In this document: positions 22,356 to 30,390 of the stretch, in pieces | Layout: each line of letters starts with the position of its first letter | Position numbering within the stretch: position 1 is the stretch's first letter | Assembly (NCBI GenBank): GCA_029256725.1 | Contig: JAQSXJ010000100.1 | Coordinates: 1-32,702 of the forward strand | Direction of reading: 5' to 3' | DNA length: 32,702 nt | From: Anaerocolumna sp. | GTDB lineage: Bacteria; Bacillota; Clostridia; Lachnospirales; Lachnospiraceae | Notes under the pieces: generated by a model | The model's database searches: none | The model's input: the letters and a program-made list of their open reading frames with translations, nothing else | What the model was told of the DNA's origin: nothing | Position numbers and translations under genes: made by a program

Positions 22356-23891
22356 ATGAATGAAGTGGTAAATAAGAAAATAAATAAAAGTACCAAAAGC
22401 AGCGGTATTGCTAAAAAAGTACTTCTTTATGGTGGTGTTGCCATAGCAGTTCCATTGATTCTTTTATATCTGTTTCTGTCATTTTATTATAAAGATCATT
22501 TTTATAATAAAACCAGTATTAACGGAGTCAACGTTTCCGGTATGACTGTGGATGAAGCAGAAGCTGCCATTAATGCAGAAGTTGAAGATTATGTGCTGAC
22601 TTTAAAGGAAAGAAATGAACTGACAGAGAAGATATATGGAGAGGACGTAGGGCTTCACACTGTATATGAGGGTGATTTCTCCGAATTATTAGCAGCACAA
22701 AATCCTTATGCATGGCCGGTTTCGTTAACGAAAAAACATGATATAACCCTCAATGCTGCTCTTGAGTATGATGAAGAACTGTTAAAGGAGTATTTTATAG
22801 GTTTAAAAACCTTCGCTCCGGATTATGAAATGGAGCCTACAAATGCCCATATCTCTGAATATGGTGAAAATGGCTATGAATTAGTCAAAGAAGAACATGG
22901 TGCAAAGGTTGACAAGGATAAGATGTTTGAGGTTCTGAAAGAGGCAATTGTTACTTTAGAGCCGGAACTGTCCTTAGAAGATGCAGAAGTTTATTTAAAA
23001 CCAACGGTTTACTCCGATAATGAAGATCTTAAGAAGGCGCTTACTAAGCTTAATAAGATGGCAGGCAGCCAGATAACATATCAATTCGGAGATGTTACAG
23101 AAGTACTTGACGGATCAAAGATCAGCCAGTGGCTATCCGTAGATGATAAGATGAAGGTTCAGTTGAACGAAGATAGCGTTAAAGAGTTTGTAGATTACAT
23201 AGGAAAGAATTATAATTCCTTTGGAAGAACCCGTACCTTTAAGACATCTTATGGTGATGTTGTTGAAATTAAGGGAGGAGATTACGGCTGGTGGCTTGAC
23301 AGAGCCACTGAAAAAGCTGATTTGCTGAATCTCATTAAAGAAGGCCAGCAGCTTGTAAGAGAACCTGCCTATTTCCAGACCGCTCAGCAATATGGTTCCG
23401 ATGATATTGGTGATACCTATGTAGAGGTAAATCTTACAGCCCAGCATTTATACTTCTATAAAGAGGGAAAACTCATTGTAGATACGGATTTTGTATCAGG
23501 TAACCTGTCTAGAGGCTGGGGAACACCTGTAGGTACATATCCTGTACAGTATAAGGAAAATGATGCAACACTTACCGGTGAAGATTACGCTACTCCTGTA
23601 AAGTACTGGATGCCATTTAACAAAAATATCGGATTTCATGATGCAAAGTGGAGGTCAACTTTTGGTGGTAAGATCTACATGACAAGCGGCTCTCATGGAT
23701 GTATCAACATGCCTCCCAAAGCAGCTAAAACAATGTTTGAGAATATCAAACGTGGTGTAGCCGTAGTCGTATATGAACTGCCAGGAACAGAAAGTTATAA
23801 CAAAGACGATAAAGAAAACCTGGTGAATGACCCTGCTGATAACAAGAAGGTAGATGATAGCCAGAATACAGAGAACAGTAATAATGAATAA
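22356..23891 (+). CDS. L,D-transpeptidase (YkuD) with PG_binding_4 domain
   Basis: 511 aa membrane-anchored cell-wall enzyme that makes 3-3 cross-links or attaches proteins to peptidoglycan. The short cytoplasmic tail is basic; a single membrane segment follows (about 24-46, VLLYGGVAIAVPLILLYLFL). Then comes a PG_binding_4-type region (INGVNVSGMTVDEAEAAIN and onward, to about residue 330). The YkuD catalytic domain occupies about 360-480 and carries the SGSHGCINMPP motif with the catalytic Cys and its His. The C-terminus is a short Asp/Asn/Glu-rich tail. The start at 22356 has GAAGGTG upstream. All catalytic residues are present. Its original terminator appears to have been split by the insertion that follows. 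Confidence 0.92.
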   Translation: MNEVVNKKINKSTKSSGIAKKVLLYGGVAIAVPLILLYLFLSFYYKDHFYNKTSINGVNVSGMTVDEAEAAINAEVEDYVLTLKERNELTEKIYGEDVGLHTVYEGDFSELLAAQNPYAWPVSLTKKHDITLNAALEYDEELLKEYFIGLKTFAPDYEMEPTNAHISEYGENGYELVKEEHGAKVDKDKMFEVLKEAIVTLEPELSLEDAEVYLKPTVYSDNEDLKKALTKLNKMAGSQITYQFGDVTEVLDGSKISQWLSVDDKMKVQLNEDSVKEFVDYIGKNYNSFGRTRTFKTSYGDVVEIKGGDYGWWLDRATEKADLLNLIKEGQQLVREPAYFQTAQQYGSDDIGDTYVEVNLTAQHLYFYKEGKLIVDTDFVSGNLSRGWGTPVGTYPVQYKENDATLTGEDYATPVKYWMPFNKNIGFHDAKWRSTFGGKIYMTSGSHGCINMPPKAAKTMFENIKRGVAVVVYELPGTESYNKDDKENLVNDPADNKKVDDSQNTENSNNE

Positions 23892-24156
23892 GTAACAACA
23901 GGAAATTCAGAATAGAATCTATAATATAAGAAGCTGTATGGCTATAGTCTCCTCAATTGTAAATCAAAATGCAACCCTTCTGATTCCATATTGAGATAAA
24001 CTTATTAAATTAAATACCTATGCCAGGTGGTTGCACCTTGGCTTACAAAAAGATTGGTATATCTCCATTTTATGATGAAATTACCAGTCTTTTCTGTTTC
24101 CTTAAGTTTTTCCATTCCTGTATCCTAAAAGAGTTGGCGGCAGAATGGAGGATATC

Positions 24157-25452
24157 ATGTCTAAATTTTTTACATATGAAGGCAGGCTTAATCTACAAAA
24201 ATATTTAAAAGATTCTGTGTCATTTAAAGAGATTGCTCGCCTTATGGATAAGAACCCAACAACTATTTCAAGAGAAGTACGTAAATATAGTTCAGAAGTT
24301 GCCACTGGGTATCCAGGTTTCCCCTTTAATGCCTGCAAAAATCGTTTTGATTGCAGAAAGAAAAAAGTCTGTGGAAAAGAGTGTACCCGCAAATCGGATG
24401 TTTACTGTAAACTCTGTCAGTCCTGCAATACACATTGTATTGACTTTATTGAAGAAATCTGTACAGCCAGATTTCGGGTTCCTTATACTTGTAATGGATG
24501 CGAAACCATTGGCAAATGTACACTTCTAAAAAATATTTATGATGCAGAACATGCTCATATCAAAGCACATGAAAAAATATCAACCTCCAGAAGTGGTCTG
24601 TGTGTTTCTGAAGATGAGGTAAAAAGACTGAACAAAATCATTACACCACTTGTGGAGCAAGGGCAGTCGGTCAACCAAATCTATATTAACCATAAAGATG
24701 AATTGATGTGCAGCGAAAAAACAATCTATAACTACATTGATGCCTGCCTATTTGATGTAAGAAACATTGATTTGCCGCGTAAAGTAAAATTTAGAGAACG
24801 TTACAAAAGGCCAGAGTTTAAAGTGGATAAAGGCTGCCGTATCAATCGTAATTACAATGATTTTGAAAGTTTTCTTAATAAAAATCCAGATACTTCTATT
24901 GTTCAAATGGATTCTGTTATTGGTGTAAAAGGTGGTAAATGTCTATTAACCATTCATTTTGTCGAATGTAGTTTTATGCTCGCTTTTTTGCGTGAGAACA
25001 ACACTTCAAAATCTGTGACAGAAATATTTGAACAACTGGATAAAGCTCTTGGAAAAGATATTTTCTCAAAACTATTTCCGGCGATTCTTACCGATAACGG
25101 AAATGAGTTTTCTAATCCGAGAGCGATTGAATACAGGGATACTGTTCCTTCGCTCCGCACACATGTATTTTACTGTGATGCCGCAAGCCCCCATCAAAAA
25201 GGAGCAATTGAAGTAAATCACGAACTGATACGAAGAGTTCTGCCCAAAGGCACAAGTTTCAATAACCTCACACAGGAGAATATCAGCTTAATGATGAATC
25301 ATATTAATTCCTACAAAAGAAAAAAGCTGAACAATCGCAGTCCATACGAAACGTTCAGCTTTTATCATGGAGAAGAAGTTTTACATAAACTAGGATGTTT
25401 ACCGATTGCCGCCGGAAACATCATGCTAAAACCAGCACTTCTCAAAAAATAA
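24157..25452 (+). CDS. IS30-family transposase
   Basis: 431 aa from ATG 24157 (MSKFFTYEGRL), with GGAGG 5 bases upstream. The N-terminal helix-turn-helix reads FKEIARLMDKNPTTISREVRKY, typical of IS30. A Cys-rich segment follows, with many CxxC-like pairs (CRKKKVCGKEC, CKLCQSC, CNGC), probably zinc-binding. The DDE catalytic core is complete: D in SIVQMDSVIG, D in LTDNGNEF, and E in HQKGAIEVNHELIRRVLPKG. The C-terminus has the NNRSPYETF motif of the family. The gene looks intact and could be active. It sits in the insertion after the transpeptidase gene, on the same strand. Confidence 0.93.
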   Translation: MSKFFTYEGRLNLQKYLKDSVSFKEIARLMDKNPTTISREVRKYSSEVATGYPGFPFNACKNRFDCRKKKVCGKECTRKSDVYCKLCQSCNTHCIDFIEEICTARFRVPYTCNGCETIGKCTLLKNIYDAEHAHIKAHEKISTSRSGLCVSEDEVKRLNKIITPLVEQGQSVNQIYINHKDELMCSEKTIYNYIDACLFDVRNIDLPRKVKFRERYKRPEFKVDKGCRINRNYNDFESFLNKNPDTSIVQMDSVIGVKGGKCLLTIHFVECSFMLAFLRENNTSKSVTEIFEQLDKALGKDIFSKLFPAILTDNGNEFSNPRAIEYRDTVPSLRTHVFYCDAASPHQKGAIEVNHELIRRVLPKGTSFNNLTQENISLMMNHINSYKRKKLNNRSPYETFSFYHGEEVLHKLGCLPIAAGNIMLKPALLKK

Positions 25453-25605
25453 CCCGAAAACAAGCATAGTCGCCAACACCTAAACTTAAAGATAAGGGGT
25501 GGATTCTCCGATTACAAATTTAATCGAGAGGGATTTGACCTCCCTTTGTCATGCTTATTTTACTAGCTTACACCAAAAAGATCTTAAAATCAAACTGCAT
25601 TTGGA

Positions 25606-25713
25606 TTACAAAAGTGGCTTCTCGGTTACAAAACTAGACTTTTCAGTTACAATAACTGCGTTTCGTTTACAAATATTTAATTGTCATTTACAAAGATAGC
25701 TTTTCAGTTTACA
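25606..25713. repeat. Six TTACA boxes phased at 20-21 bp
   Basis: TTACA occurs at 25606, 25626, 25647, 25667, 25688 and 25709, with spacings of 20, 21, 20, 21 and 21 bases, that is two helical turns. The flanks are similar (TTACAAA...TGGCTTYTC type). Such arrays are typical of multi-site protein binding, for example transposon ends or iterons. The stretch 25453-25605 before it has no gene. Confidence 0.8.
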
Positions 25714-25788
25714 AAATGGCTTCTCGTGCTACTATTGAGTGCCATACAGCTTCTTATATTATAGAAAAACAAAGATAGTATTTGATTA

Positions 25789-25817
25789 TTGACAAAAAGT
25801 AAATAGTAAGTTACAAT
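25789..25817 (+). promoter_or_regulatory. Sigma-A promoter of the XRE regulator gene
   Basis: Consensus TTGACA (25789-25794) and TACAAT (25812-25817) are separated by 17 bases, 20 bases before the start. The regulator probably controls itself from here. Confidence 0.8.
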
Positions 25818-25836
25818 TTGACAAGGAGGTGGTACA

Positions 25837-26049
25837 TTGATACGAAATCGAATTAAAGTATTGAGAGCTGAGCGTGATTGGACGCAAGCTGATTTAGCTG
25901 ATAGAGCAGGAATTTCCCGGCAGGCAATTATATCAATTGAGAAGTATAAATATATGCCCTCATTGGAATTAGCTTTTAAAATTGCAGAAGTTTTTAATGT
26001 CTCAATCAATGAAGTTTTCGAATACAAGGAGGATGAAAACAATGAATGA
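25837..26049 (+). CDS. XRE-family transcriptional regulator
   Basis: 70 aa, starting at TTG 25837 with AAGGAGG 7 bases upstream. Nearly the whole protein is a Cro/C1 helix-turn-helix: IKVLRAERDWTQADLADRAGISRQAIISIEKYKYMPSLELAFKIAEVFNVSINEVFEY. It lacks any ligand or oligomerisation domain and belongs to the common small regulators that are paired with a membrane protein. It overlaps the next gene by 8 bases, which indicates a two-gene cassette. Its promoter is a near-perfect sigma-A site. Confidence 0.9.
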   Translation: MIRNRIKVLRAERDWTQADLADRAGISRQAIISIEKYKYMPSLELAFKIAEVFNVSINEVFEYKEDENNE

Positions 26050-26365
26050 ACAAATTATTATTCTAATATTTCTTTTGGTTGCTGCTGGAATTACGCTTTT
26101 TCTCTATCTTTGGAAGGCGAAAAAGGAGATTGAATACAAAAAGGATGAACGTTGGCAGTTACTCCAAAATAAAGCGAATAACGCAGCAAATTCTTCAAAT
26201 AGTATCTTGATAGTATTAGTAGCAATAGGGTCTGTAGTATCACTATTTTACGATATACAGTTAACCATTACCTTTGATCGGGCTTTAATTTATGTTATGC
26301 TTTTTATTGGTTTACGCAATGGGATAGAATTGTTTGCCTTAAGATATCTCGATAAGAGGATGTAA
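26042..26365 (+). CDS. Small membrane protein paired with the XRE regulator
   Basis: 107 aa from ATG 26042 (MNEQIIILIFLLVAAGITLFLYLW), with GGAGG upstream and overlapping the regulator's stop. An earlier in-frame ATG at 25982 lies inside the regulator gene. Three hydrophobic segments are visible: about 4-24, 57-75 (ILIVLVAIGSVVSLFYDI) and 84-100 (ALIYVMLFIGLRNGIELF), with a charged segment after the first (KAKKEIEYKKDERWQLLQNKAN). Proteins of this shape commonly follow small XRE regulators in Firmicutes; their function is not established. Confidence 0.8.
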   Translation: MNEQIIILIFLLVAAGITLFLYLWKAKKEIEYKKDERWQLLQNKANNAANSSNSILIVLVAIGSVVSLFYDIQLTITFDRALIYVMLFIGLRNGIELFALRYLDKRM

Positions 26366-26453
26366 CTTCAGAAAACAGATAGAAAATAGAGGATATTTAT
26401 GGCTTTGAGCTGTAGAACATTTGATGAAGGACTAATTGCTTCTTTACAGTCTT

Positions 26454-26482
26454 AGAAGCTGTATAAAGATCATACAGCTTCT
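26454..26482. terminator. Bidirectional hairpin between convergent genes
   Basis: AGAAGCTGTAT (26454-26464) pairs perfectly with ATACAGCTTCT (26472-26482) around a 7-base loop. It lies between the membrane-protein gene and the convergent APC permease, so it may serve both. Its arms match the core of the split repeat at 23918/25741. Confidence 0.65.
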
Positions 26483-26497
26483 ACTTAGTGAACCGTT

Positions 26498-27847
26498 TTA
26501 TGCTCGTTTCTTTGAATACAGATAACCTGCGAAGCACACTATGCCGCAGAATATGATAAATAAGCTTACATATAAGGGATTAGAGATAAGTCCCCCAATT
26601 AGTATGATAGTAGAACCTGCAAGACCAAAGATAGGGCAGATAACACCTTTAAAGAAACTGGTAATAACATTGGTCTTTTTCAGTTTAAGTACCTTGATGT
26701 AAAGCACCATATAACACATATAGCTGAAAACAATGGCTATTTCACTGATATCACTGCCGCCCAGGATACCACTTTTCATGGTAATATAGTGCAGAACCAT
26801 CCATACTACTGCTGTAATATATGCACAGATAGCGGAAGGTATTGATATTTCGTATTTGGGATGCAGTTTTGCAATTGTCTCAGAAGAAGGAAGCATCTTC
26901 TTGGCTGCAAGACTCTGAGGCATACGAATACTTCCTAGAGTCATACCGTTAACAACGCCAAGTACGGATATAATAATTAAGAAGAGCAGAAGTCTCGTTC
27001 CCATATTTCCAAGAAGAATTTCACCGGCTTTGTTTACTGCTTCGTTTCCGGTAGCCATGATGTATTCAGAGCCTAACATATTATTTAAGCCTAAGTAATA
27101 GAGCAGATAAACAACCAGTACGGTTAAAGGCCCTATAATAAGTGCCAGAGGCATGTTTTTCTTAGGATTTTTCACTTCATGGGTAATATTTACAGACACT
27201 ATCCAACCATCAAAAGAGAAGGCAATAGGTGCCAGGGCAGCAAGCCAGGCAAAACCAATGGGAGCACTATCAGCCATTGCTGCTCCGGCAGGTAGTTCCA
27301 CAGCCTGTCCATGATAGAAAAGTCCGGTTATAGCGATAACAAGGAGGGGAATCAGTTTTACAATTGTGGTTAGATTCTGGATATATCCGCCCATCTTATA
27401 AGAGAGGATATTAACGCCATAAAAAAACGTAAAGATGATAAAGCCAACCAGAACCTGTTGTTCTAAACTTGCATCAATTCCTAAAAAGGAAAAGATATAA
27501 ATTGCTGAAACCCATGAAATAACAGCATTAATGGTAGGAAAATAGATAAAGGTCTGAAACCAGCCAAAACCATTGGCGGTCTTAACGGATATGAATTCCT
27601 CGAAGTAGCTGATGATTCCTCCGCTGCTTTTGGTACGGACAGAAAGTTCCGTAAGAGTAAGGCTTCCGAAAATGATACTGAAGGCACCGATGATAAATAC
27701 AAGTACACCAAGGCCTACATTTCCGCCTGTGTAAGTGAGTACATCGTCACTTTTGAAAAAAATACCGGAACCGATTACTATGCCAATTATCATGGCGGTT
27801 GCTGTAAACAGTCCGTAATGTTCCTGCTGCCTGCTTTTGTTTTCCAT
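26498..27847 (-). CDS. APC-superfamily amino-acid permease
   Basis: 449 aa from ATG 27847 (MENKSRQQEHYGLFTATAMIIGIVIGSGIFFKSDDVL), with AAGGAG upstream; a longer frame to 27919 has no ribosome site. It is a secondary transporter with about 12 membrane segments. The first segment carries the GIVIGSGIFF motif used by APC proteins for the substrate carboxyl and amino groups. APIAFSFDGWIVSVNITHEVKNPKKNMPLAL is the characteristic loop after segment 6. It resembles the LAT/SteT branch of amino-acid exchangers. The substrate is not determinable. It stands alone and is transcribed away from the ABC exporter operon. Confidence 0.9.
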   Translation of the reverse strand: MENKSRQQEHYGLFTATAMIIGIVIGSGIFFKSDDVLTYTGGNVGLGVLVFIIGAFSIIFGSLTLTELSVRTKSSGGIISYFEEFISVKTANGFGWFQTFIYFPTINAVISWVSAIYIFSFLGIDASLEQQVLVGFIIFTFFYGVNILSYKMGGYIQNLTTIVKLIPLLVIAITGLFYHGQAVELPAGAAMADSAPIGFAWLAALAPIAFSFDGWIVSVNITHEVKNPKKNMPLALIIGPLTVLVVYLLYYLGLNNMLGSEYIMATGNEAVNKAGEILLGNMGTRLLLFLIIISVLGVVNGMTLGSIRMPQSLAAKKMLPSSETIAKLHPKYEISIPSAICAYITAVVWMVLHYITMKSGILGGSDISEIAIVFSYMCYMVLYIKVLKLKKTNVITSFFKGVICPIFGLAGSTIILIGGLISNPLYVSLFIIFCGIVCFAGYLYSKKRA

Positions 27848-28121
27848 ATAACTCCTTATATTTGTGCTATTTTTATAAATATACTGTACTATTTTAATAT
27901 TATATATCAATTTTGTCAAAAGCTTTCTTCTAATGAAAACTTAATTTTTTAATAAACAAAATTTAATTGCATTAACTATGGGTTATTGATATGATTAACA
28001 AGAAATATTATCCAACTGATACCTTATTTTACCTGTTTGAAGGAAATAAGTTAATAAACTTATAAACAATAATCTGAAATAAGTCAGCTGGATATGAATA
28101 AAGGGTAAGGAGAGAGAGAAA

Positions 28122-29063
28122 ATGTCGTTGATTGTCAAAAACATAACAAAGAAATATGGTGACAAACTGGTCGTGGAGGATTTAAGTTTTTCCATCGAAA
28201 GACCCGGAGTATATGCCCTCCTAGGTACCAATGGTGCCGGTAAAACAACCTCATTACGTATACTTCTGGGAATGCTGTCAAAAGACGGAGGAGAAATTCT
28301 CTGGAAAGGAAACCATCTTGATACAGTGAATGCCAATGTCGGATATCTGGCAGAGGAGAGAGGGCTGTATCCGAAATATTCCTTGTTAGATCAGTTGCTG
28401 TACTTTGCAAATTTAAGGAATGTTCCTAAGAAAACGGCCCTCAGCAGAATCGAATATTGGTCAGACAGGTTGTCTGTGACAGAGTATATATTCCCGCCTA
28501 AGGTAAAGGGTAAGAAGAATTCAAAGGCAAATAAAGCAGACCAGCTTTCAAAAGGTAATCAGCAGAAGATTCAGTTAATGGCTGCCCTTATATCCGATCC
28601 GGAGCTGATTATATTGGATGAACCTTTAAGCGGACTTGATCCCGTTAATACGGAATTGTTCAAGGGGATTATCAGAGAAGAGATAGCAAAAGAGAAGTTT
28701 TTGATCATGTCCAGCCATCAAATGCCAGTTATCGAGGAATTTTGTTCAGATATTACAATCTTAAACAGAGGCAAGGCAGTACTTCAGGGTAACTTAAATA
28801 CCATAAAGAAAAGCTATGGAAGGGTTAATCTCTTTGTTAAGAGTGATGTTGAGATTGCCTCTTATATTGAAAGTTTCGGAATACAAATTAAGAATAAGAC
28901 ACCTGGAGAATATCAGCTTAAGGTACTGGGTGAGGAGCAGGCGATGGCTTTCTTAACCAAACTGATTGAGGATAAGATACCCATTGTCAAGTTTGAGCTT
29001 AGAGAGCCTTCACTCCATGAAATATTCATAGAAAAGGTGGGAGATGTTCATGAAGAAAAGTAG
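28122..29063 (+). CDS. ABC exporter ATP-binding protein (NatA-like)
   Basis: 313 aa; ATPase of an ABC-2 type exporter. Motifs: Walker A GTNGAGKTT, a Q-loop region (YLAEERGLYPKYSLLDQL), signature LSKGNQQKIQLMAALI, Walker B ELIILDEPLSGLDP, H loop SSHQM. The LSKGNQQK signature and the C-terminal domain of about 85 residues (IKKSYGRVNLFVKS...LREPSLHEIFIEKVG) are typical of the NatA/YhaQ group. The start at 28122 follows GGAGAGAGAG. It overlaps the first permease gene by 14 bases. The group exports sodium, drugs or peptides; this one's substrate is unknown. Confidence 0.92.
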   Translation: MSLIVKNITKKYGDKLVVEDLSFSIERPGVYALLGTNGAGKTTSLRILLGMLSKDGGEILWKGNHLDTVNANVGYLAEERGLYPKYSLLDQLLYFANLRNVPKKTALSRIEYWSDRLSVTEYIFPPKVKGKKNSKANKADQLSKGNQQKIQLMAALISDPELIILDEPLSGLDPVNTELFKGIIREEIAKEKFLIMSSHQMPVIEEFCSDITILNRGKAVLQGNLNTIKKSYGRVNLFVKSDVEIASYIESFGIQIKNKTPGEYQLKVLGEEQAMAFLTKLIEDKIPIVKFELREPSLHEIFIEKVGDVHEEK

Positions 29064-30390
29064 TGTAAGCGGTTGGAAGGATGTGTTTTCTTTCACCCTT
29101 AGAGAGACCCTAAAGAACAAGGCTTACCAGATTTCTTTTCTGATCATGGCGCTGTTAGCGTTGGTATCTATGCCGTTAGTTCAGTATTTAACGGGAAATA
29201 TAGCTACAGACAGTGAGGAAATCAGTGCTGTTAAAAAAGTATATATACACAACTTATCTACGGTTATGGAACCAGATTTTACTCCTTTAAAAGAGGATTC
29301 GGTATATAGGAATGTGGAATTTGTAAACCTTACAGAAGACTATGATACTGTTGTGAAACGAATAGAGGATACGGAAGATACTTCTGTTATAATTACGATA
29401 ACCGAAGCAAACGGAGGATATCAGCTGAATTTTGAGAAAGCCGCCAAAGGACCTATAAAGGATGGAGCAATGTCAGCTTTTGCTGATAAAGTCTACACAA
29501 CTTTTGATAAATATCGTTTGAGCCAGGCTGGGGTTACGGAGGAGCAGAACAACCTCCTACATACCAGAACCGAAGGAAAGACTTTGAGAATGGATGCTTC
29601 CGGCAATATGGTAGAAGAGAAGAACAGTGCAATTTCTATGAATGAATATTGGTTTATCTACGGAATTCTGTTCTTTCTAATGATGGTAACTATTATGGCA
29701 AGTTCACAGGTAGCTTCTTCTGTAGTAACAGAGAAATCAAACCGGATTGTTGAGTATCTGCTGATATCTGTTAAACCACTTGCGCTTATGGTGGGAAAAG
29801 TACTGGCAATGCTTTCAGCAGTATTGATACAGATAATATCTCTCCTACTAGTGGTGTTTGTTTCTAATCGTATATCTGCCGCTCTGGCAGGAGACACCCA
29901 GGCAGGAGTCATCAACCAGCTGGTACCTGCAAATATTTTTGAGAATTTAAATATTATTAACATCATTTTAGGACTGATACTCATAGCACTTGGAATGATT
30001 TTCTATGCGGTTCTGGCAGGCCTTGCAGGAGCAACTGTCAGCAAGATGGAAGAACTCAACGAAGGAATGACCATGTTAACAATTACTACTATGGTAGGTG
30101 TCTATATTGGAATTATAGCTGCCAATATGCTAATGGGCAGCGGAAGCAATGGGTTCGTAACATTTGCCTTCCTGTTTCCTCTCTCTTCGCCCTTTATCCT
30201 GCCTGGTGCCATACTGATTGGTAAGGCTAATTATATTGTAGCCGGAGGAGCTATTATTCTGCTTATCCTGCTTAATATTTTAATGTTTAAGTTTGTAGCA
30301 GGTATTTATGAGACACTGATTCTCCATAACGGAAACAGAATAAAGCCAAAGGATTTATTTAAGCTGGGTAAGGGAGGTATAAAAGCATGA
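29050..30390 (+). CDS. ABC exporter permease 1 (ABC2_membrane_3, NatB-like)
   Basis: 446 aa from ATG 29050 (MKKSSVSGWKDVFSFTLRETLKNKAYQ), with GGGAG 6 bases upstream; ATG 29044 is too close to that site. The layout is membrane segment 1 (about 28-47), a large extracytoplasmic domain (about 48-200), then about five more segments in the C-terminal half. The conserved VVTEKSNRIVEYLLISVKPLALMVGKVLA segment of this family lies between segments 2 and 3. The stop overlaps the start of the second permease (ATGA). The two permeases are homologous and probably form the heterodimeric channel. Confidence 0.9.
   Translation: MKKSSVSGWKDVFSFTLRETLKNKAYQISFLIMALLALVSMPLVQYLTGNIATDSEEISAVKKVYIHNLSTVMEPDFTPLKEDSVYRNVEFVNLTEDYDTVVKRIEDTEDTSVIITITEANGGYQLNFEKAAKGPIKDGAMSAFADKVYTTFDKYRLSQAGVTEEQNNLLHTRTEGKTLRMDASGNMVEEKNSAISMNEYWFIYGILFFLMMVTIMASSQVASSVVTEKSNRIVEYLLISVKPLALMVGKVLAMLSAVLIQIISLLLVVFVSNRISAALAGDTQAGVINQLVPANIFENLNIINIILGLILIALGMIFYAVLAGLAGATVSKMEELNEGMTMLTITTMVGVYIGIIAANMLMGSGSNGFVTFAFLFPLSSPFILPGAILIGKANYIVAGGAIILLILLNILMFKFVAGIYETLILHNGNRIKPKDLFKLGKGGIKA

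Larger units (their letters stand above)
23943..25740. mobile_element. Insertion carrying an IS30-type transposase and a TTACA-box array
   Basis: About 1.8 kb lies between the two 25-bp arms. CTCAATTGTA (23952-23961) near the left edge and the reverse complement of 25730-25739 (CTCAATAGTA) match at 9 of 10 positions, which is a candidate for element ends. A TTGTAAAT box lies by the left end and six inverted-orientation boxes lie at the right end. The transposase gene is in the middle. No clear target duplication was seen. It may be an IS30 copy within the remnant of a second element whose ends carry several transposase sites. Confidence 0.55.
23918..25765. repeat. Perfect 25-bp inverted repeat flanking the insertion
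   Basis: 23918-23942 and 25741-25765 are exact reverse complements over 25 bases (core AAGAAGCTGTATGGC). The core matches the arms of the intact terminator at 26454-26482 (AGAAGCTGTAT/ATACAGCTTCT). The simplest reading is that this was the transpeptidase terminator stem and that the 1.8 kb between was inserted in its loop. The alternative is that these are the terminal repeats of the element itself. Confidence 0.8.

Noticed and set aside
24132..25482. GTTGGCG / CGCCAAC as terminal repeats of the IS30 element
   Set aside because: Only about 7 bases match (near 24134 and 25474) and the flanking similarity has inconsistent spacing, so I did not use them as element ends.
25606..25713. CRISPR-like or origin iteron array
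   Set aside because: Units are short and degenerate with no unique spacers, and no replication initiator gene or DnaA boxes lie nearby; a transposon-end or regulator array fits better.
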